Below, piece by piece: positions 1-6,464 of a stretch of 6,464 bases of DNA (position 1 is its first letter; every line of letters starts with the position of its first letter). The notes beneath the pieces were generated by a model that saw nothing but the letters and a program-made list of their open reading frames with translations, made no database searches and was not told the origin of the DNA. Source of the DNA: an uncultured Clostridia bacterium (GTDB lineage: Bacteria > Bacillota > Clostridia > Saccharofermentanales > Saccharofermentanaceae); the NCBI GenBank assembly GCA_946405115.1, contig CAMJGB010000109.1, positions 1 through 6,464 on the forward strand, in the 5' to 3' direction. The position numbers and the translations under genes were made by a program.

Positions 1-1008
1 TGGATGCTCTCTCATGCTGTAATCGGGATTAAGAAGCTTGGGAGAATTGATATATGTGTTACGGTGCATAACGCCGTATCTTAAATACTCTGCATTCTCG
101 AGACCCGGTATCATGCCGAATACTCTCTTCTGCTCACCGAACTTAAGTCTCGTCTGAAATCCTACGAGGTTATACATGGAAGATGCCCTGTCATCCTGAC
201 GAAGCTGAAGACATGCATACGGTTCCTTGCCTGTGTTGGGATCAGTAAGACCTACAGGCTTTAAGGGGCCGAATCTCATGGTATCCTCTCCCCTTGATGC
301 CATTACCTCGATAGGCATGCAGCCTTCGAATACATTAATCTTATCGAATCCGTGAACATCCGCCTTCTCGGCTGAGATTATCGCATTATAGAAAGCCTTA
401 TATTCTTCCTCGTTCATGGGGCAGTTGATATAGTCATTGCCTCCCTTGCCGTAACGGGACTGTCTGAACGCCTTATTCATGTCGATGGACTCTGCTGATA
501 CGATAGGTGCAGCAGCATCAAAGAAGTGAAGATCCTGATCACCCGTTATCCTCATGATATCATCGTAAAGTTTACCGTCTGTAAGAGGACCTGTTGCAAC
601 GATTACAATTCCGGATCTCGGGATGGAATCTACTTCCTCACACAAGATCCTGATACGGGGATGGTTTCTGATCTGCTCCGTGATATAACCTGAAAACTCT
701 TCTCTGTCTACAGCAAGCGCACCGCCTGCAGGAACTTCCGCCTTATCTGCGGCCTCCATGACAAGAGAGCCGAGTCTTCGTAACTCTTCCTTAAGAAGAC
801 CTACTGCATTAGTGATGGAAGCTGCTCTTAATGAGTTGCTGCATACAAGCTCGGCGAACATGTCCGACTTATGTGCAGGACTCTTTCTTACAGGCTTCAT
901 CTCATAAAGATCTACATCAATGCCGCATGACGCAATAATATAGGCGGCCTCGCACCCTGCGAGGCCTGCACCTATAACTGTTATCTTATTAGCTGAATCA
1001 GGATTCAT
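1..1008 (-). CDS. trmFO: TrmFO, folate/FAD-dependent tRNA (uracil-54-C5)-methyltransferase, C-terminus cut by window edge
   Basis: This enzyme methylates U54 in the T-loop of tRNA to m5U (ribothymidine), using methylenetetrahydrofolate as the carbon donor and FADH2 as the reductant; it acts in the cytoplasm. The visible 336 codons open with the FAD-binding Rossmann motif [11 protein letters not shown] (about residues 12-22). Two family cysteines are visible: C56 in ELVCSNSL and C230 in [11 protein letters not shown], matching the redox/catalytic cysteines known in B. subtilis TrmFO. Other family blocks are [15 protein letters not shown] (about 184-198), [15 protein letters not shown] and [10 protein letters not shown] (about 314-323). 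Full-length members are about 435-440 residues, so roughly 100 are missing, including the conserved FAGQ..GVEGY segment. ATG at 1008 is the only usable start: no ATG, GTG or TTG lies between it and the in-frame upstream stop. It overlaps the end of topA by 11 nt and has only a weak, close GGTAAGG, which suggests translational coupling to topA. The identification is secure. Confidence 0.96.
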   Translation of the reverse strand, partial: MNPDSANKITVIGAGLAGCEAAYIIASCGIDVDLYEMKPVRKSPAHKSDMFAELVCSNSLRAASITNAVGLLKEELRRLGSLVMEAADKAEVPAGGALAVDREEFSGYITEQIRNHPRIRILCEEVDSIPRSGIVIVATGPLTDGKLYDDIMRITGDQDLHFFDAAAPIVSAESIDMNKAFRQSRYGKGGNDYINCPMNEEEYKAFYNAIISAEKADVHGFDKINVFEGCMPIEVMASRGEDTMRFGPLKPVGLTDPNTGKEPYACLQLRQDDRASSMYNLVGFQTRLKFGEQKRVFGMIPGLENAEYLRYGVMHRNTYINSPKLLNPDYSMREHP

Positions 1009-3145
1009 CTGCCTTACCGTCCGAGTCGGACTTCTTTCTCATTTTCCTTGAAGGGCAATCCTCATTGCCGCATCTCGGATACATCTTGCCTCTGAATCTG
1101 TGGAATACCATGTAAGAACCGCAAGTCTCACACTTCTTTCCTTCAACGGGAAGATCCCAGGAGATGAACTTACATTCAGGGTCATTGCCCTTCTTATCAC
1201 ATACATAGAAGTTTCTGTGGTTCTTGATCGTCTTCTTAACGAGAAGTCCAGAACCGCACAAAGGACACTTACCCTTTGCCTGAACTTCGATGTTTCTTGT
1301 ATATCTGCACTCAGGATAGTTGGAACATGCAATGAACTTACCGTTCCTTCCGTCCTTGATCACGAGGTCGCCGCCGCAGTCAGGACACTTCTCGCCAGTC
1401 TTAACGTCTTCGATCTTAACCTTCTCGATGTTGGCGTCAGCAGTCTTGATCTTCTCGTGGAAAGCGGGATAGAAAGCCTTAAGAAGCTCAACCCAATCCT
1501 TCTCACCCATCTCGACGCCGTCGAGCTTGGACTCCATGCCTGCCGTAAAGGAAACATCAACGATCTCATTGAAGTTCTCTTCGAGCATATTGGTAACGAG
1601 CTTACCCAAGTCAGTAATAAGAAGGTTCTTACCGTCCTTCTCTACGTACTTTCTGTCGAGTACTGTTGTGATCGTCTTCGAATATGTGGAAGGTCTTCCG
1701 ATACCGAACTCTTCCATTGCCTTGATCAAAGATGCTTCGTTGTAGTGTGCCGGAGGCATTGTCTGCTTAGCCTCGATCTTAGCACCGAGGTTCTTCAAAG
1801 TCTGTCCTTCCTCAATCTCAGGAAGGATAGCCTTGCCGGACTCAGCACTCTTCTCATCCTTGATGTCGCCGTAAGCTGCAAGGAATCCCGGGAATACTAC
1901 ATTCTCACCTGTTGCACGGAACACATCGTCACCGCACTTGGCATCGATGGTAACAGTATTAGTTACTGCATCAGCCATCTGTGATGCGAGGAATCTTTCC
2001 CAGATGAGCTTATAAAGCTTGTACTGCTCTGTCGTAAGTGAAGACTTAACCGACTCGGGATTAAGGTCAAAGTGTGAAGGTCTGATAGCCTCGTGTGCAT
2101 CCTGAGCAGAGTTTCTGTTCTTGAAGTTTCTCTTGTAAGGACATACAAAGTCGTCGCCGTACTTGGCAGCAATGAGTCCTCTTGAAGCCTGTACAGCCTC
2201 CTCGGAAACTCTTACAGAGTCTGTTCTTATGTAAGTTACGAGAGCTGTCTGACCCTGACCTTCGATGTTGACACCCTCGTAGAGCTGCTGAGCAACTCTC
2301 GTTGTTGTTCTCGTTGTAAAGCCGAGTCTTCTTGATGCTTCCTGCTGCATTGTTGAGGTAGTGAACGGAGGAGCAGGCTTTCTTGCGCCGTTGCCCTTCT
2401 TCACGGAATAAGCAGTAAGATCCTTATCCTTGATATTCTCGTAGATTCTGTCTGCAAGTTTCTTGTCAGACACCTTGCCGCCCTCAGGCTTTACGATCTC
2501 AGAACCTTCGAATGTTCCATAGTACTTAACAGTAAAAGCATCCTTCTTCGCACCGGGTGTAACCTCTGCGCTTAAGTTCCAGTAATCCTCAGGAATGAAT
2601 GCATCGATCTCAGCATCCTTATCAAGAACCATTCTTGTAACTACAGACTGTACTCGTCCTGCAGAAAGACCTGTTCTGATCTTCTTGCAAAGAAGCGGGC
2701 TTAACTCATAACCTACGAGTCTGTCGAGGATACGTCTTGCCTGCTGAGCATCGACAAGATTCATGTCGATTGTTCTGGGGTTATCTATGGCAGCCTGTAC
2801 GGCCTTCTTGGTGATCTCGTTGAAAGTAACGCGGCACTTGGACATGGGATCGATCTTAAGTGTCTTTGCTACATGCCATGCGATTGCTTCTCCCTCACGA
2901 TCCGGGTCGGTTGCGATGTATACGAAGTCCGACTGACCTGCAAGAGCGATGAGTTCCTTCTTTACTTTTACATTCTTATCTATATATAAGGGCTTAAAGT
3001 CGTTCTCCACGCTTACACCCAAAGTCTTATCGGGAAGGTCTCTGAAGTGACCTACCGTAGCAGTAACTTTATAATCCGAACCGAGATATCTCTCGATTGT
3101 CTTCGCCTTTGCCGGAGACTCAACAATTACAAGTTTTTTTCCCAT
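998..3145 (-). CDS. topA: DNA topoisomerase I (type IA), complete, 715 aa
   Basis: TopA relaxes negative supercoils by transient single-strand cleavage through a 5'-phosphotyrosine and limits R-loops behind RNA polymerase. The N-terminal Toprim domain (about 1-115) carries the catalytic E9 in VES and the metal-binding [13 protein letters not shown] (79-91). The cleavage core follows, with motifs [15 protein letters not shown] (132-146) and LSAGRVQS (160-167) and the active-site Y305 in TYIRTDS. HEAIRP (351-356) and GIGRPSTY (481-488) are also typical. The C-terminus has three four-cysteine zinc-finger repeats: C587/C590/C607/C613, C627/C630/C649/C658 and C672/C675/C692/C697, followed by a short basic then acidic tail. 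Length is normal for a Gram-positive TopA. The start is supported by GGTGAG at 3154-3159, 8 nt upstream, and by the [17 protein letters not shown] family N-terminus. It is preceded by dprA (45-nt gap) and its own promoter, and its last 11 nt overlap trmFO. Confidence 0.98.
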   Translation of the reverse strand: MGKKLVIVESPAKAKTIERYLGSDYKVTATVGHFRDLPDKTLGVSVENDFKPLYIDKNVKVKKELIALAGQSDFVYIATDPDREGEAIAWHVAKTLKIDPMSKCRVTFNEITKKAVQAAIDNPRTIDMNLVDAQQARRILDRLVGYELSPLLCKKIRTGLSAGRVQSVVTRMVLDKDAEIDAFIPEDYWNLSAEVTPGAKKDAFTVKYYGTFEGSEIVKPEGGKVSDKKLADRIYENIKDKDLTAYSVKKGNGARKPAPPFTTSTMQQEASRRLGFTTRTTTRVAQQLYEGVNIEGQGQTALVTYIRTDSVRVSEEAVQASRGLIAAKYGDDFVCPYKRNFKNRNSAQDAHEAIRPSHFDLNPESVKSSLTTEQYKLYKLIWERFLASQMADAVTNTVTIDAKCGDDVFRATGENVVFPGFLAAYGDIKDEKSAESGKAILPEIEEGQTLKNLGAKIEAKQTMPPAHYNEASLIKAMEEFGIGRPSTYSKTITTVLDRKYVEKDGKNLLITDLGKLVTNMLEENFNEIVDVSFTAGMESKLDGVEMGEKDWVELLKAFYPAFHEKIKTADANIEKVKIEDVKTGEKCPDCGGDLVIKDGRNGKFIACSNYPECRYTRNIEVQAKGKCPLCGSGLLVKKTIKNHRNFYVCDKKGNDPECKFISWDLPVEGKKCETCGSYMVFHRFRGKMYPRCGNEDCPSRKMRKKSDSDGKADES

Positions 3146-3153
3146 TACAAAAT

Positions 3154-3159
3154 CTCACC
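3154..3159 (-). promoter_or_regulatory. Ribosome binding site of topA
   Basis: GGTGAG on the minus strand sits 8 nt before the ATG at 3145. It supports this start, and the protein N-terminus matches the family from the first residue. Confidence 0.7.
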
Positions 3160-3182
3160 GCTTTCAATCGATTCAGTGTTTT

Positions 3183-3211
3183 ACTATAGATTAACGCCCG
3201 TGAATTGTCAA
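3183..3211 (-). promoter_or_regulatory. Sigma-A promoter for topA-trmFO, -35 inside the end of dprA
   Basis: Reading the minus strand, TTGACA (3206-3211, perfect -35) is followed after exactly 17 nt by TATAGT (3183-3188, one mismatch to TATAAT). The -35 box lies in the last codons of dprA and the -10 box just past its TAA stop. Initiation would fall near 3175-3177, giving a leader of about 30 nt before the topA start. This would let topA and trmFO be expressed independently of comM-dprA. The assignment is by consensus match; activity is inferred. Confidence 0.85.
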
Positions 3212-4411
3212 AACATATTTGCCCCGGTCGTCTGCTATGCGCCCCTCTGTCTCAAGTTCAGTGATAAGGGACGACAGGAATGAGATGGGTATTCCGAGGC
3301 ACACACAAATGTCATCAATATTCTTGGGTCTCTCGGATATCTCATCGCATATAAGTTCCTTCCATTCGGCTTCTTCAAGCCTCTCCGGACTTACTTTCAG
3401 CATCTGTCTTAAAGTATTGATATCAAAGGCTTCCTGCTGTCCATACAAGTCGCCTTCAAAACAAAGTCTATCCCTTCTGTACTCAACCTGCTGAAGTATG
3501 TTCTCATAAACGGTATCGACATCTATCAGGACTTCAGCACCGTCCCGAAGAAGCTTCAGGCCTCCGATGGAGTTCTCATCATAAATGCTGTTTGGAAGCA
3601 CGAATACATCCCTGCTCTGTGCTGCTGCAAACGATGCCGTATGAAGTGTTCCGCTGTGCTCACCTGCCTCCATAATGAGACACGCATCTGAAAGTGCTGA
3701 TATAAGTCTGTTTCTTGACGGGAAGTATTGCTTTATGACCTCCTGTCCCGGAGGCATCTCTGATACTACAGCTCCATAAGCACATATACGGTCATATAGA
3801 TCTACGTTCTGGAAAGGGTAAATAACATCACAGCCTCCGGGGACTACGGCCAGAGTCTTTCCGCCGGCATCAAGACACGATTCGTGTGCTTTTCGATCTA
3901 TGCCGAGAGCCATACCCGATACGATAACAACTTTTTTCTCGCTAAGCTTCCTAGAGAACTCTGCTGTTGCATAAAGCGCATAACGTCCCGGCTTTCTGCT
4001 GCCTACCATCGAACCCCCGCCGTACACATCAATATCAGTTAGAATTGAAATATCGCCTCTTACAAAGACAACCGGTGGCATACCGCTTAAACAGCTCCAA
4101 ATATAAGGATAGTATCTGCTGCCCCTGCCGATTATCTTTATGTTTTTGTCATCCGCTATACGGGCATACTTATCCAGTGCTTCTTTAACCTTATCAGAGC
4201 TTTTAAGGGCATCATTAATTAAAGTCCTGCTTCGGTCTGTTAATTGATACATGTCCGCTACCTTGCTTATCTTCCTAAGGTCTTTAAGATCCGGGAAATC
4301 ACATTCACCTATGGCCTTATCGACAATCAATTCCTTCCATACTTTGTAATCCATCTTGGTTACGTTTCTTATTGCCGTATGCTCAAGAAGCTTTAAATCC
4401 AACTCGTCCAT
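3191..4411 (-). CDS. dprA: DprA/Smf, DNA-processing protein A (RecA loader in transformation), 406 aa
   Basis: DprA binds incoming single-stranded DNA in the cytoplasm during natural transformation and loads RecA on it; homologues are also common in bacteria not known to be competent. Residues 1-90 form a diverged N-terminal helical region in the place of the usual SAM-like domain. The Rossmann-like core starts near SRYYPYIW (98-105) and contains MVGSRKPGRYA (135-145), SGMALGIDRKAH (165-176), VVPGGCDVIYP (189-199), FPSRNRLISALSDACLIMEAG (230-250, split around the RNR) and HSGTLHTA (252-259). A linker of about 55 residues (about 305-360) leads to a C-terminal winged-helix domain (about 361-405, RPKNIDDICVCLGI onward). 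At 406 residues it is longer than the roughly 280-300 residues of the streptococcal and B. subtilis proteins, mainly through this C-terminal half. ATG at 4411 is chosen over the in-frame ATG at 4474 because AGGAAGGGGG lies 9 nt upstream and the 21-residue extension lies wholly within comM. It overlaps the 3' end of comM by 29 nt. Confidence 0.95.
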   Translation of the reverse strand: MDELDLKLLEHTAIRNVTKMDYKVWKELIVDKAIGECDFPDLKDLRKISKVADMYQLTDRSRTLINDALKSSDKVKEALDKYARIADDKNIKIIGRGSRYYPYIWSCLSGMPPVVFVRGDISILTDIDVYGGGSMVGSRKPGRYALYATAEFSRKLSEKKVVIVSGMALGIDRKAHESCLDAGGKTLAVVPGGCDVIYPFQNVDLYDRICAYGAVVSEMPPGQEVIKQYFPSRNRLISALSDACLIMEAGEHSGTLHTASFAAAQSRDVFVLPNSIYDENSIGGLKLLRDGAEVLIDVDTVYENILQQVEYRRDRLCFEGDLYGQQEAFDINTLRQMLKVSPERLEEAEWKELICDEISERPKNIDDICVCLGIPISFLSSLITELETEGRIADDRGKYVLTIHGR

Positions 4412-5945
4412 TAATAAAATCCCCCTTCCTGTATATTCCGGCTTCGGCCACGTCTGCCTTGCACATATCTTCACGTCCTGCGATGTCGGCTATCGTCCTT
4501 CCGACTCTTAATATCCTGTTAAATCCCCTTGCAGAGAAACCCGCTGCCTCCGAGATCTCGGCAGCGTAATTCACGACCTCCGAACCGGCTCTCAGAAGTT
4601 CCGCATCCGCATTAAGGCAGGTGCCGTTAAAGATACTGTCATTGAACCTTTCCTTTTGCATCTGCCATGCACTTTTTACAAGGGATCTCATCTCTTCGTT
4701 CATTCTCTTGTTCTCGCTTGATGCTGACTCCGCCATGCTCTTTCCTGAGATGGATCGCATCTCAGCCACAAGATCCAGCCTGTCCTTGATAGGTCCCGAG
4801 AGCTTATTCATGTAGTTATGGATTATCGTGGGAGTGCAGGTGCATCTTCTCCCCTCCTCATATAGCATTCCGCACTTACAGGGATTGCCTGCAGCAACGA
4901 ATACGAAGGATGCAGGGAAAGCAAAGTTTCTTCCATCCTTACTCATACGCACTACGTGATCTTCAAGGGGAATTCTTAATGCTTCAAGCACTTCCCTTTT
5001 GTACTCGAATATCTCATCTGCGAAAAGCACACCGTGATTTGCCAAAGCGAACTCTCCCGGCATGAGCTTACTCGGTATACCTAAGATCCTTCCCCTGCTC
5101 ATTCCGGGATAAATATACCTAAAGGGTCTTCGGTCACTTAAGATAAGTCCTTCCTCGGGATCGTCCTTAAGACCTGCCGCTTCCATTACTGAATACACAT
5201 CACCTATCTCGGATCCGTTAAGAGGCGGCATTATACCTGCAAGTATCTTTCCTGCCATCGTCTTACCGCATCCGGGACTTCCTAGAAGCAATATGTTATG
5301 GAAACCCGCGGCAGCAATTAGAAGCGCCCTTATGGCCTTCTCCTGACCTTTAACGGCAGAGAAGTCCGGAAGATACTCTTCGTCATCACCTATATCATCC
5401 AAAGTAAACCGCATGGGATTGTAAGAACTCTCCTCGAAAGTTTCCCTTAGCATCGTAAGACTTCCTATGGGCATCGCGGTTAACCCCGCACATCTTGCTG
5501 CATCTTCCTCCTCGGAAGGAATGAACACATAATCGTATTCATCCTTACATAGGCGAAGCCTTAATGCAGCAGACGGTGTTCCCTTAATGGTTCCGTCAAG
5601 CTTTATCTCGCCTGATGCATAGATGAAACTTCCCTTCTTTACCGACAGCTGACCTGATGCAATAAGCATCCCTACGGCAATCGGCAGGTCAAAGCCCGTA
5701 CCCGATTTCTTGATATACGAAGGTGATATCGATGCCGTTATGTGGCCCTTGGGCATCTGATACCCCGATGAGATTAATGCAGGCTGTATCCTGCCTCGTG
5801 ATTCCTTTATCGAGGAATCACATAAGCCTATGACATCAAATGACGGAAGACCCGGAGTTATAGATACTTCAACCTCAGCGTTCACAGGCGTCATGCCGTC
5901 CATAAAAGACGTATAGACCTTTACGATTTTGACTTTTGAAGCCAT
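4383..5945 (-). CDS. comM: ComM/YifB family AAA+ ATPase (Mg-chelatase-like branch-migration helicase), 520 aa
   Basis: ComM is a hexameric AAA+ helicase. In Vibrio cholerae it promotes branch migration when transformed single-stranded DNA is integrated; other roles in Gram-positives are less clear. Residues about 1-170 form the N-terminal Lon-like (ChlI) domain, with PGLPSFDVIGL (31-41) and SGTGFDLPIAVGMLIASGQ (81-99). The AAA+ domain has Walker A GSPGCGKT (222-229), Walker B LFADE (307-311), the sensor segment FVFVAAGNPCKCG (347-359), a cysteine cluster C356/C358/C368/C370, and SGPIKDRLDL (383-392) with R389 as the arginine-finger-type position. The C-terminal helical domain (about 410-510) contains SARGFNRILRVGRTIADI (471-488). 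Length fits the family (about 500-520). The usual PHHT motif is replaced (see findings). ATG at 5945 follows AGGAGG by 8 nt; the longer frame to 5987 has no such support. It is the first minus-strand gene after the divergent region and overlaps dprA. Confidence 0.95.
   Translation of the reverse strand: MASKVKIVKVYTSFMDGMTPVNAEVEVSITPGLPSFDVIGLCDSSIKESRGRIQPALISSGYQMPKGHITASISPSYIKKSGTGFDLPIAVGMLIASGQLSVKKGSFIYASGEIKLDGTIKGTPSAALRLRLCKDEYDYVFIPSEEEDAARCAGLTAMPIGSLTMLRETFEESSYNPMRFTLDDIGDDEEYLPDFSAVKGQEKAIRALLIAAAGFHNILLLGSPGCGKTMAGKILAGIMPPLNGSEIGDVYSVMEAAGLKDDPEEGLILSDRRPFRYIYPGMSRGRILGIPSKLMPGEFALANHGVLFADEIFEYKREVLEALRIPLEDHVVRMSKDGRNFAFPASFVFVAAGNPCKCGMLYEEGRRCTCTPTIIHNYMNKLSGPIKDRLDLVAEMRSISGKSMAESASSENKRMNEEMRSLVKSAWQMQKERFNDSIFNGTCLNADAELLRAGSEVVNYAAEISEAAGFSARGFNRILRVGRTIADIAGREDMCKADVAEAGIYRKGDFINGRVGFKAS
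4421..4430 (-). promoter_or_regulatory. Ribosome binding site that decides the dprA start
   Basis: AGGAAGGGGG on the minus strand ends 9 nt before the ATG at 4411 and lies inside the 3' end of comM. It favours this start over the upstream in-frame ATG at 4474. Its location lets ribosomes finishing comM re-initiate on dprA. Confidence 0.75.
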
Positions 5946-5953
5946 GAGAATAT

Positions 5954-5959
5954 CCTCCT
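5954..5959 (-). promoter_or_regulatory. Strong ribosome binding site fixing the comM start
   Basis: A perfect AGGAGG on the minus strand lies 8 nt before the ATG at 5945. It rules out the 14-codon longer reading from 5987, whose extension would translate the ribosome binding site itself. Confidence 0.88.
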
Positions 5960-6007
5960 TTTTCTTATTCCGTCTATACGATAACAAGAAACAAGGCCCG
6001 ATATTGC

Positions 6008-6047
6008 CGACAATAATCTACAATTTTCGACAAAAAACGACAAAGAA
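6008..6047 (+). repeat. Four imperfect 10-bp tandem units, consensus CGACAA plus four mostly A/T bases
   Basis: Units start at 6008 (CGACAATAAT), 6018 (CTACAATTTT), 6028 (CGACAAAAAA) and 6038 (CGACAAAGAA). The first six bases are identical in three units and differ at one base in the second. The exact 10-bp period is close to one helical turn and the array sits just upstream of the ychF -10 box. It could be an array of regulator half-sites, phased A/T tracts that bend DNA, or chance in A-rich sequence. Confidence 0.6.
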
Positions 6048-6057
6048 GTGATACAAT
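6027..6057 (+). promoter_or_regulatory. Probable extended -10 promoter of ychF
   Basis: TACAAT (6052-6057, five of six to TATAAT) is preceded by TG at 6049-6050, giving the extended -10 form TGATACAAT. The best -35 is TCGACA (6027-6032, five of six to TTGACA) with a long 19-nt spacer, which the extended -10 could compensate for. Predicted initiation is near 6063-6065, about 40 nt before the ychF start. The -35 box is part of the third CGACAA unit. Confidence 0.7.
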
Positions 6058-6062
6058 AATTC

Positions 6063-6076
6063 CGCTTTTCGAAGCG
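6063..6076 (+). other. Small UUCG-loop hairpin at the predicted 5' end of ychF mRNA
   Basis: CGCTT (6063-6067) pairs perfectly with AAGCG (6072-6076) around a TTCG loop (6068-6071). The stem is five pairs closed by U-A, so it lacks the C-G closing pair that makes classic cUUCGg loops exceptionally stable. It falls at the predicted transcript start, well before the ribosome binding site, and no U-run follows, so it is not an intrinsic terminator. Confidence 0.5.
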
Positions 6077-6091
6077 ATTATTAATAAAGAT

Positions 6092-6096
6092 AGAGG
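6092..6096 (+). promoter_or_regulatory. Ribosome binding site of ychF
   Basis: AGAGG lies 8 nt before the ATG at 6105. The protein from that ATG aligns with the family N-terminus from residue 1. Confidence 0.7.
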
Positions 6097-6104
6097 TAAT
6101 AATA

Positions 6105-6464
6105 ATGGAACTGGGCATTGTAGGACTTCCTAACGTAGGAAAGAGCACGCTGTTTAACGCTATTACCAAGGCAGGAGCAGAATCGGCTAACTACCCCTTC
6201 TGTACCATCGAGCCTAACGTAGGTGTTGTAGCCGTTCCCGACTCAAGACTTGATGAGCTTGCCAAGATGTACAACCCTGAGAAGTACACACCCGCAGTCA
6301 TCAAGTTCGTTGACATTGCAGGTCTCGTTAAGGGTGCGAGCAAGGGTGAAGGTCTCGGCAACAAGTTCCTTTCGAACATAAGAGAAGTCGATGCAGTAGT
6401 ACACGTTGTAAGATGCTTTGACGATCCCGATGTAATCCATGTAGACGGCAGTGCCGATCCTGAG
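6105..6464 (+). CDS. ychF: YchF/OLA1 family ribosome-binding P-loop ATPase, first 120 aa (continues past right edge)
   Basis: YchF is a universally conserved Obg-related protein that, unlike most of its class, prefers ATP; it binds ribosomes and is linked to translation and stress responses. The visible 120 residues carry the G1/Walker A motif GLPNVGKST (7-15), the family block [14 protein letters not shown] (29-42) in the G2 region, and the G3 segment [19 protein letters not shown] (70-88). Position 74 after DxxG is Leu rather than a catalytic Gln, as in hydrophobic-substituted (HAS) GTPases. The line continues with [17 protein letters not shown] (91-107). Family members are about 360-367 residues, so about two thirds is missing, including the NMxE nucleotide-specificity motif, the coiled coil and the TGS domain. 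It is divergently transcribed from comM with its own promoter. The frame is open to the last base. Confidence 0.97.
   Translation, partial: MELGIVGLPNVGKSTLFNAITKAGAESANYPFCTIEPNVGVVAVPDSRLDELAKMYNPEKYTPAVIKFVDIAGLVKGASKGEGLGNKFLSNIREVDAVVHVVRCFDDPDVIHVDGSADPE

Larger units (their letters stand above)
5946..6104. other. Divergent intergenic region between comM and ychF
   Basis: This 159-bp A+T-rich stretch is the only sizeable gap in the window. It contains, left to right, the comM ribosome binding site, a short inverted repeat TATTG-CCGA-CAATA (6002-6015), the 10-bp-phased CGACAA units, the ychF promoter, a UUCG hairpin and the ychF ribosome binding site. No convincing comM promoter was found. 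The best weak candidate on the minus strand is TTGTCG (6038-6043) with TAGATT 17 nt later (6015-6020), which has poor hexamers. No short protein-coding gene is supported here. Confidence 0.8.

Noticed and set aside
1100..1984. A 294-codon plus-strand reading frame opposite topA
   Set aside because: It is antisense to a certain topA, shows no recognisable domain, and has a low-complexity Leu/Val/Ser-rich composition typical of the complement of a biased coding strand.
3047..3283. A 78-codon plus-strand reading frame across the dprA-topA junction
   Set aside because: It overlaps both genes on the opposite strand and has no recognisable domain or ribosome site; the region is explained by the topA promoter and gene ends.
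4412..4474. A 21-codon N-terminal extension of dprA starting at 4474
   Set aside because: It lies wholly within comM in another frame, while the ATG at 4411 has AGGAAGGGGG at good spacing.
5946..5987. A 14-codon N-terminal extension of comM starting at 5987
   Set aside because: The extension translates the AGGAGG ribosome site, is Lys/Arg-rich without family similarity, and the ATG at 5945 is ideally placed 8 nt after AGGAGG.
6063..6076. Reading the UUCG hairpin as an intrinsic terminator
   Set aside because: The stem is only five pairs and no T-run follows on either strand. It also lies between divergent genes, where no transcript needs to end.
5921..6169. A minus-strand reading frame crossing the divergent region
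   Set aside because: It is antisense to the ychF start, overlaps comM in another frame, and has no ribosome site or family match.
1..6464. CRISPR array, insertion sequence, prophage, tRNA or rRNA
   Set aside because: No direct repeats with regular spacers, transposase or integrase motifs, terminal inverted repeats, or tRNA/rRNA-like sequence were seen; nearly all bases are accounted for by five conserved genes.

Overview
The window reads as chromosomal housekeeping DNA from a Gram-positive bacterium, most likely a member of the Clostridia. The basis is protein character, strong AGGAGG-type ribosome binding sites, a near-consensus sigma-A promoter, and the gene order comM-dprA-topA-trmFO, which follows the Firmicute arrangement (in Bacillus subtilis dprA-topA-trmFO leads on to codV-clpQ-clpY-codY). 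I cannot name a genus from sequence alone.

Layout: four genes lie on the minus strand and read right to left: comM (5945 to 4383), dprA (4411 to 3191), topA (3145 to 998) and trmFO (1008 to beyond base 1, so its C-terminus is missing). comM and dprA overlap by 29 nt, dprA and topA are 45 nt apart, and topA and trmFO overlap by 11 nt. A very good sigma-A promoter, TTGACA-17-TATAGT, straddles the dprA stop codon. The cluster is therefore probably two nested transcription units: comM-dprA, with possible read-through, and topA-trmFO. On the plus strand the translation-associated ATPase gene ychF starts divergently at 6105 and runs off the right edge.

Function: comM and dprA handle incoming single-stranded DNA during transformation (ComM helicase, DprA RecA-loader). 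topA relaxes negative supercoils. trmFO makes m5U54 in the tRNA T-loop. YchF is a ribosome-associated P-loop ATPase. The grouping looks like conserved synteny rather than a single pathway. I saw no tRNA, rRNA, CRISPR array, transposon, phage gene or intrinsic terminator.

The only sizeable non-coding stretch is the 159-bp divergent comM/ychF region (5946-6104). It holds the most unexplained structure: four CGACAA-like units spaced exactly 10 bp apart, a likely extended -10 promoter for ychF with a long 19-bp spacer, and a UUCG-loop hairpin close to the predicted transcript start. A second point worth checking is that this ComM lacks the two adjacent histidines usually present in the family's FRxPHHTxS motif. 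I found no convincing evidence for a wholly new biological system.
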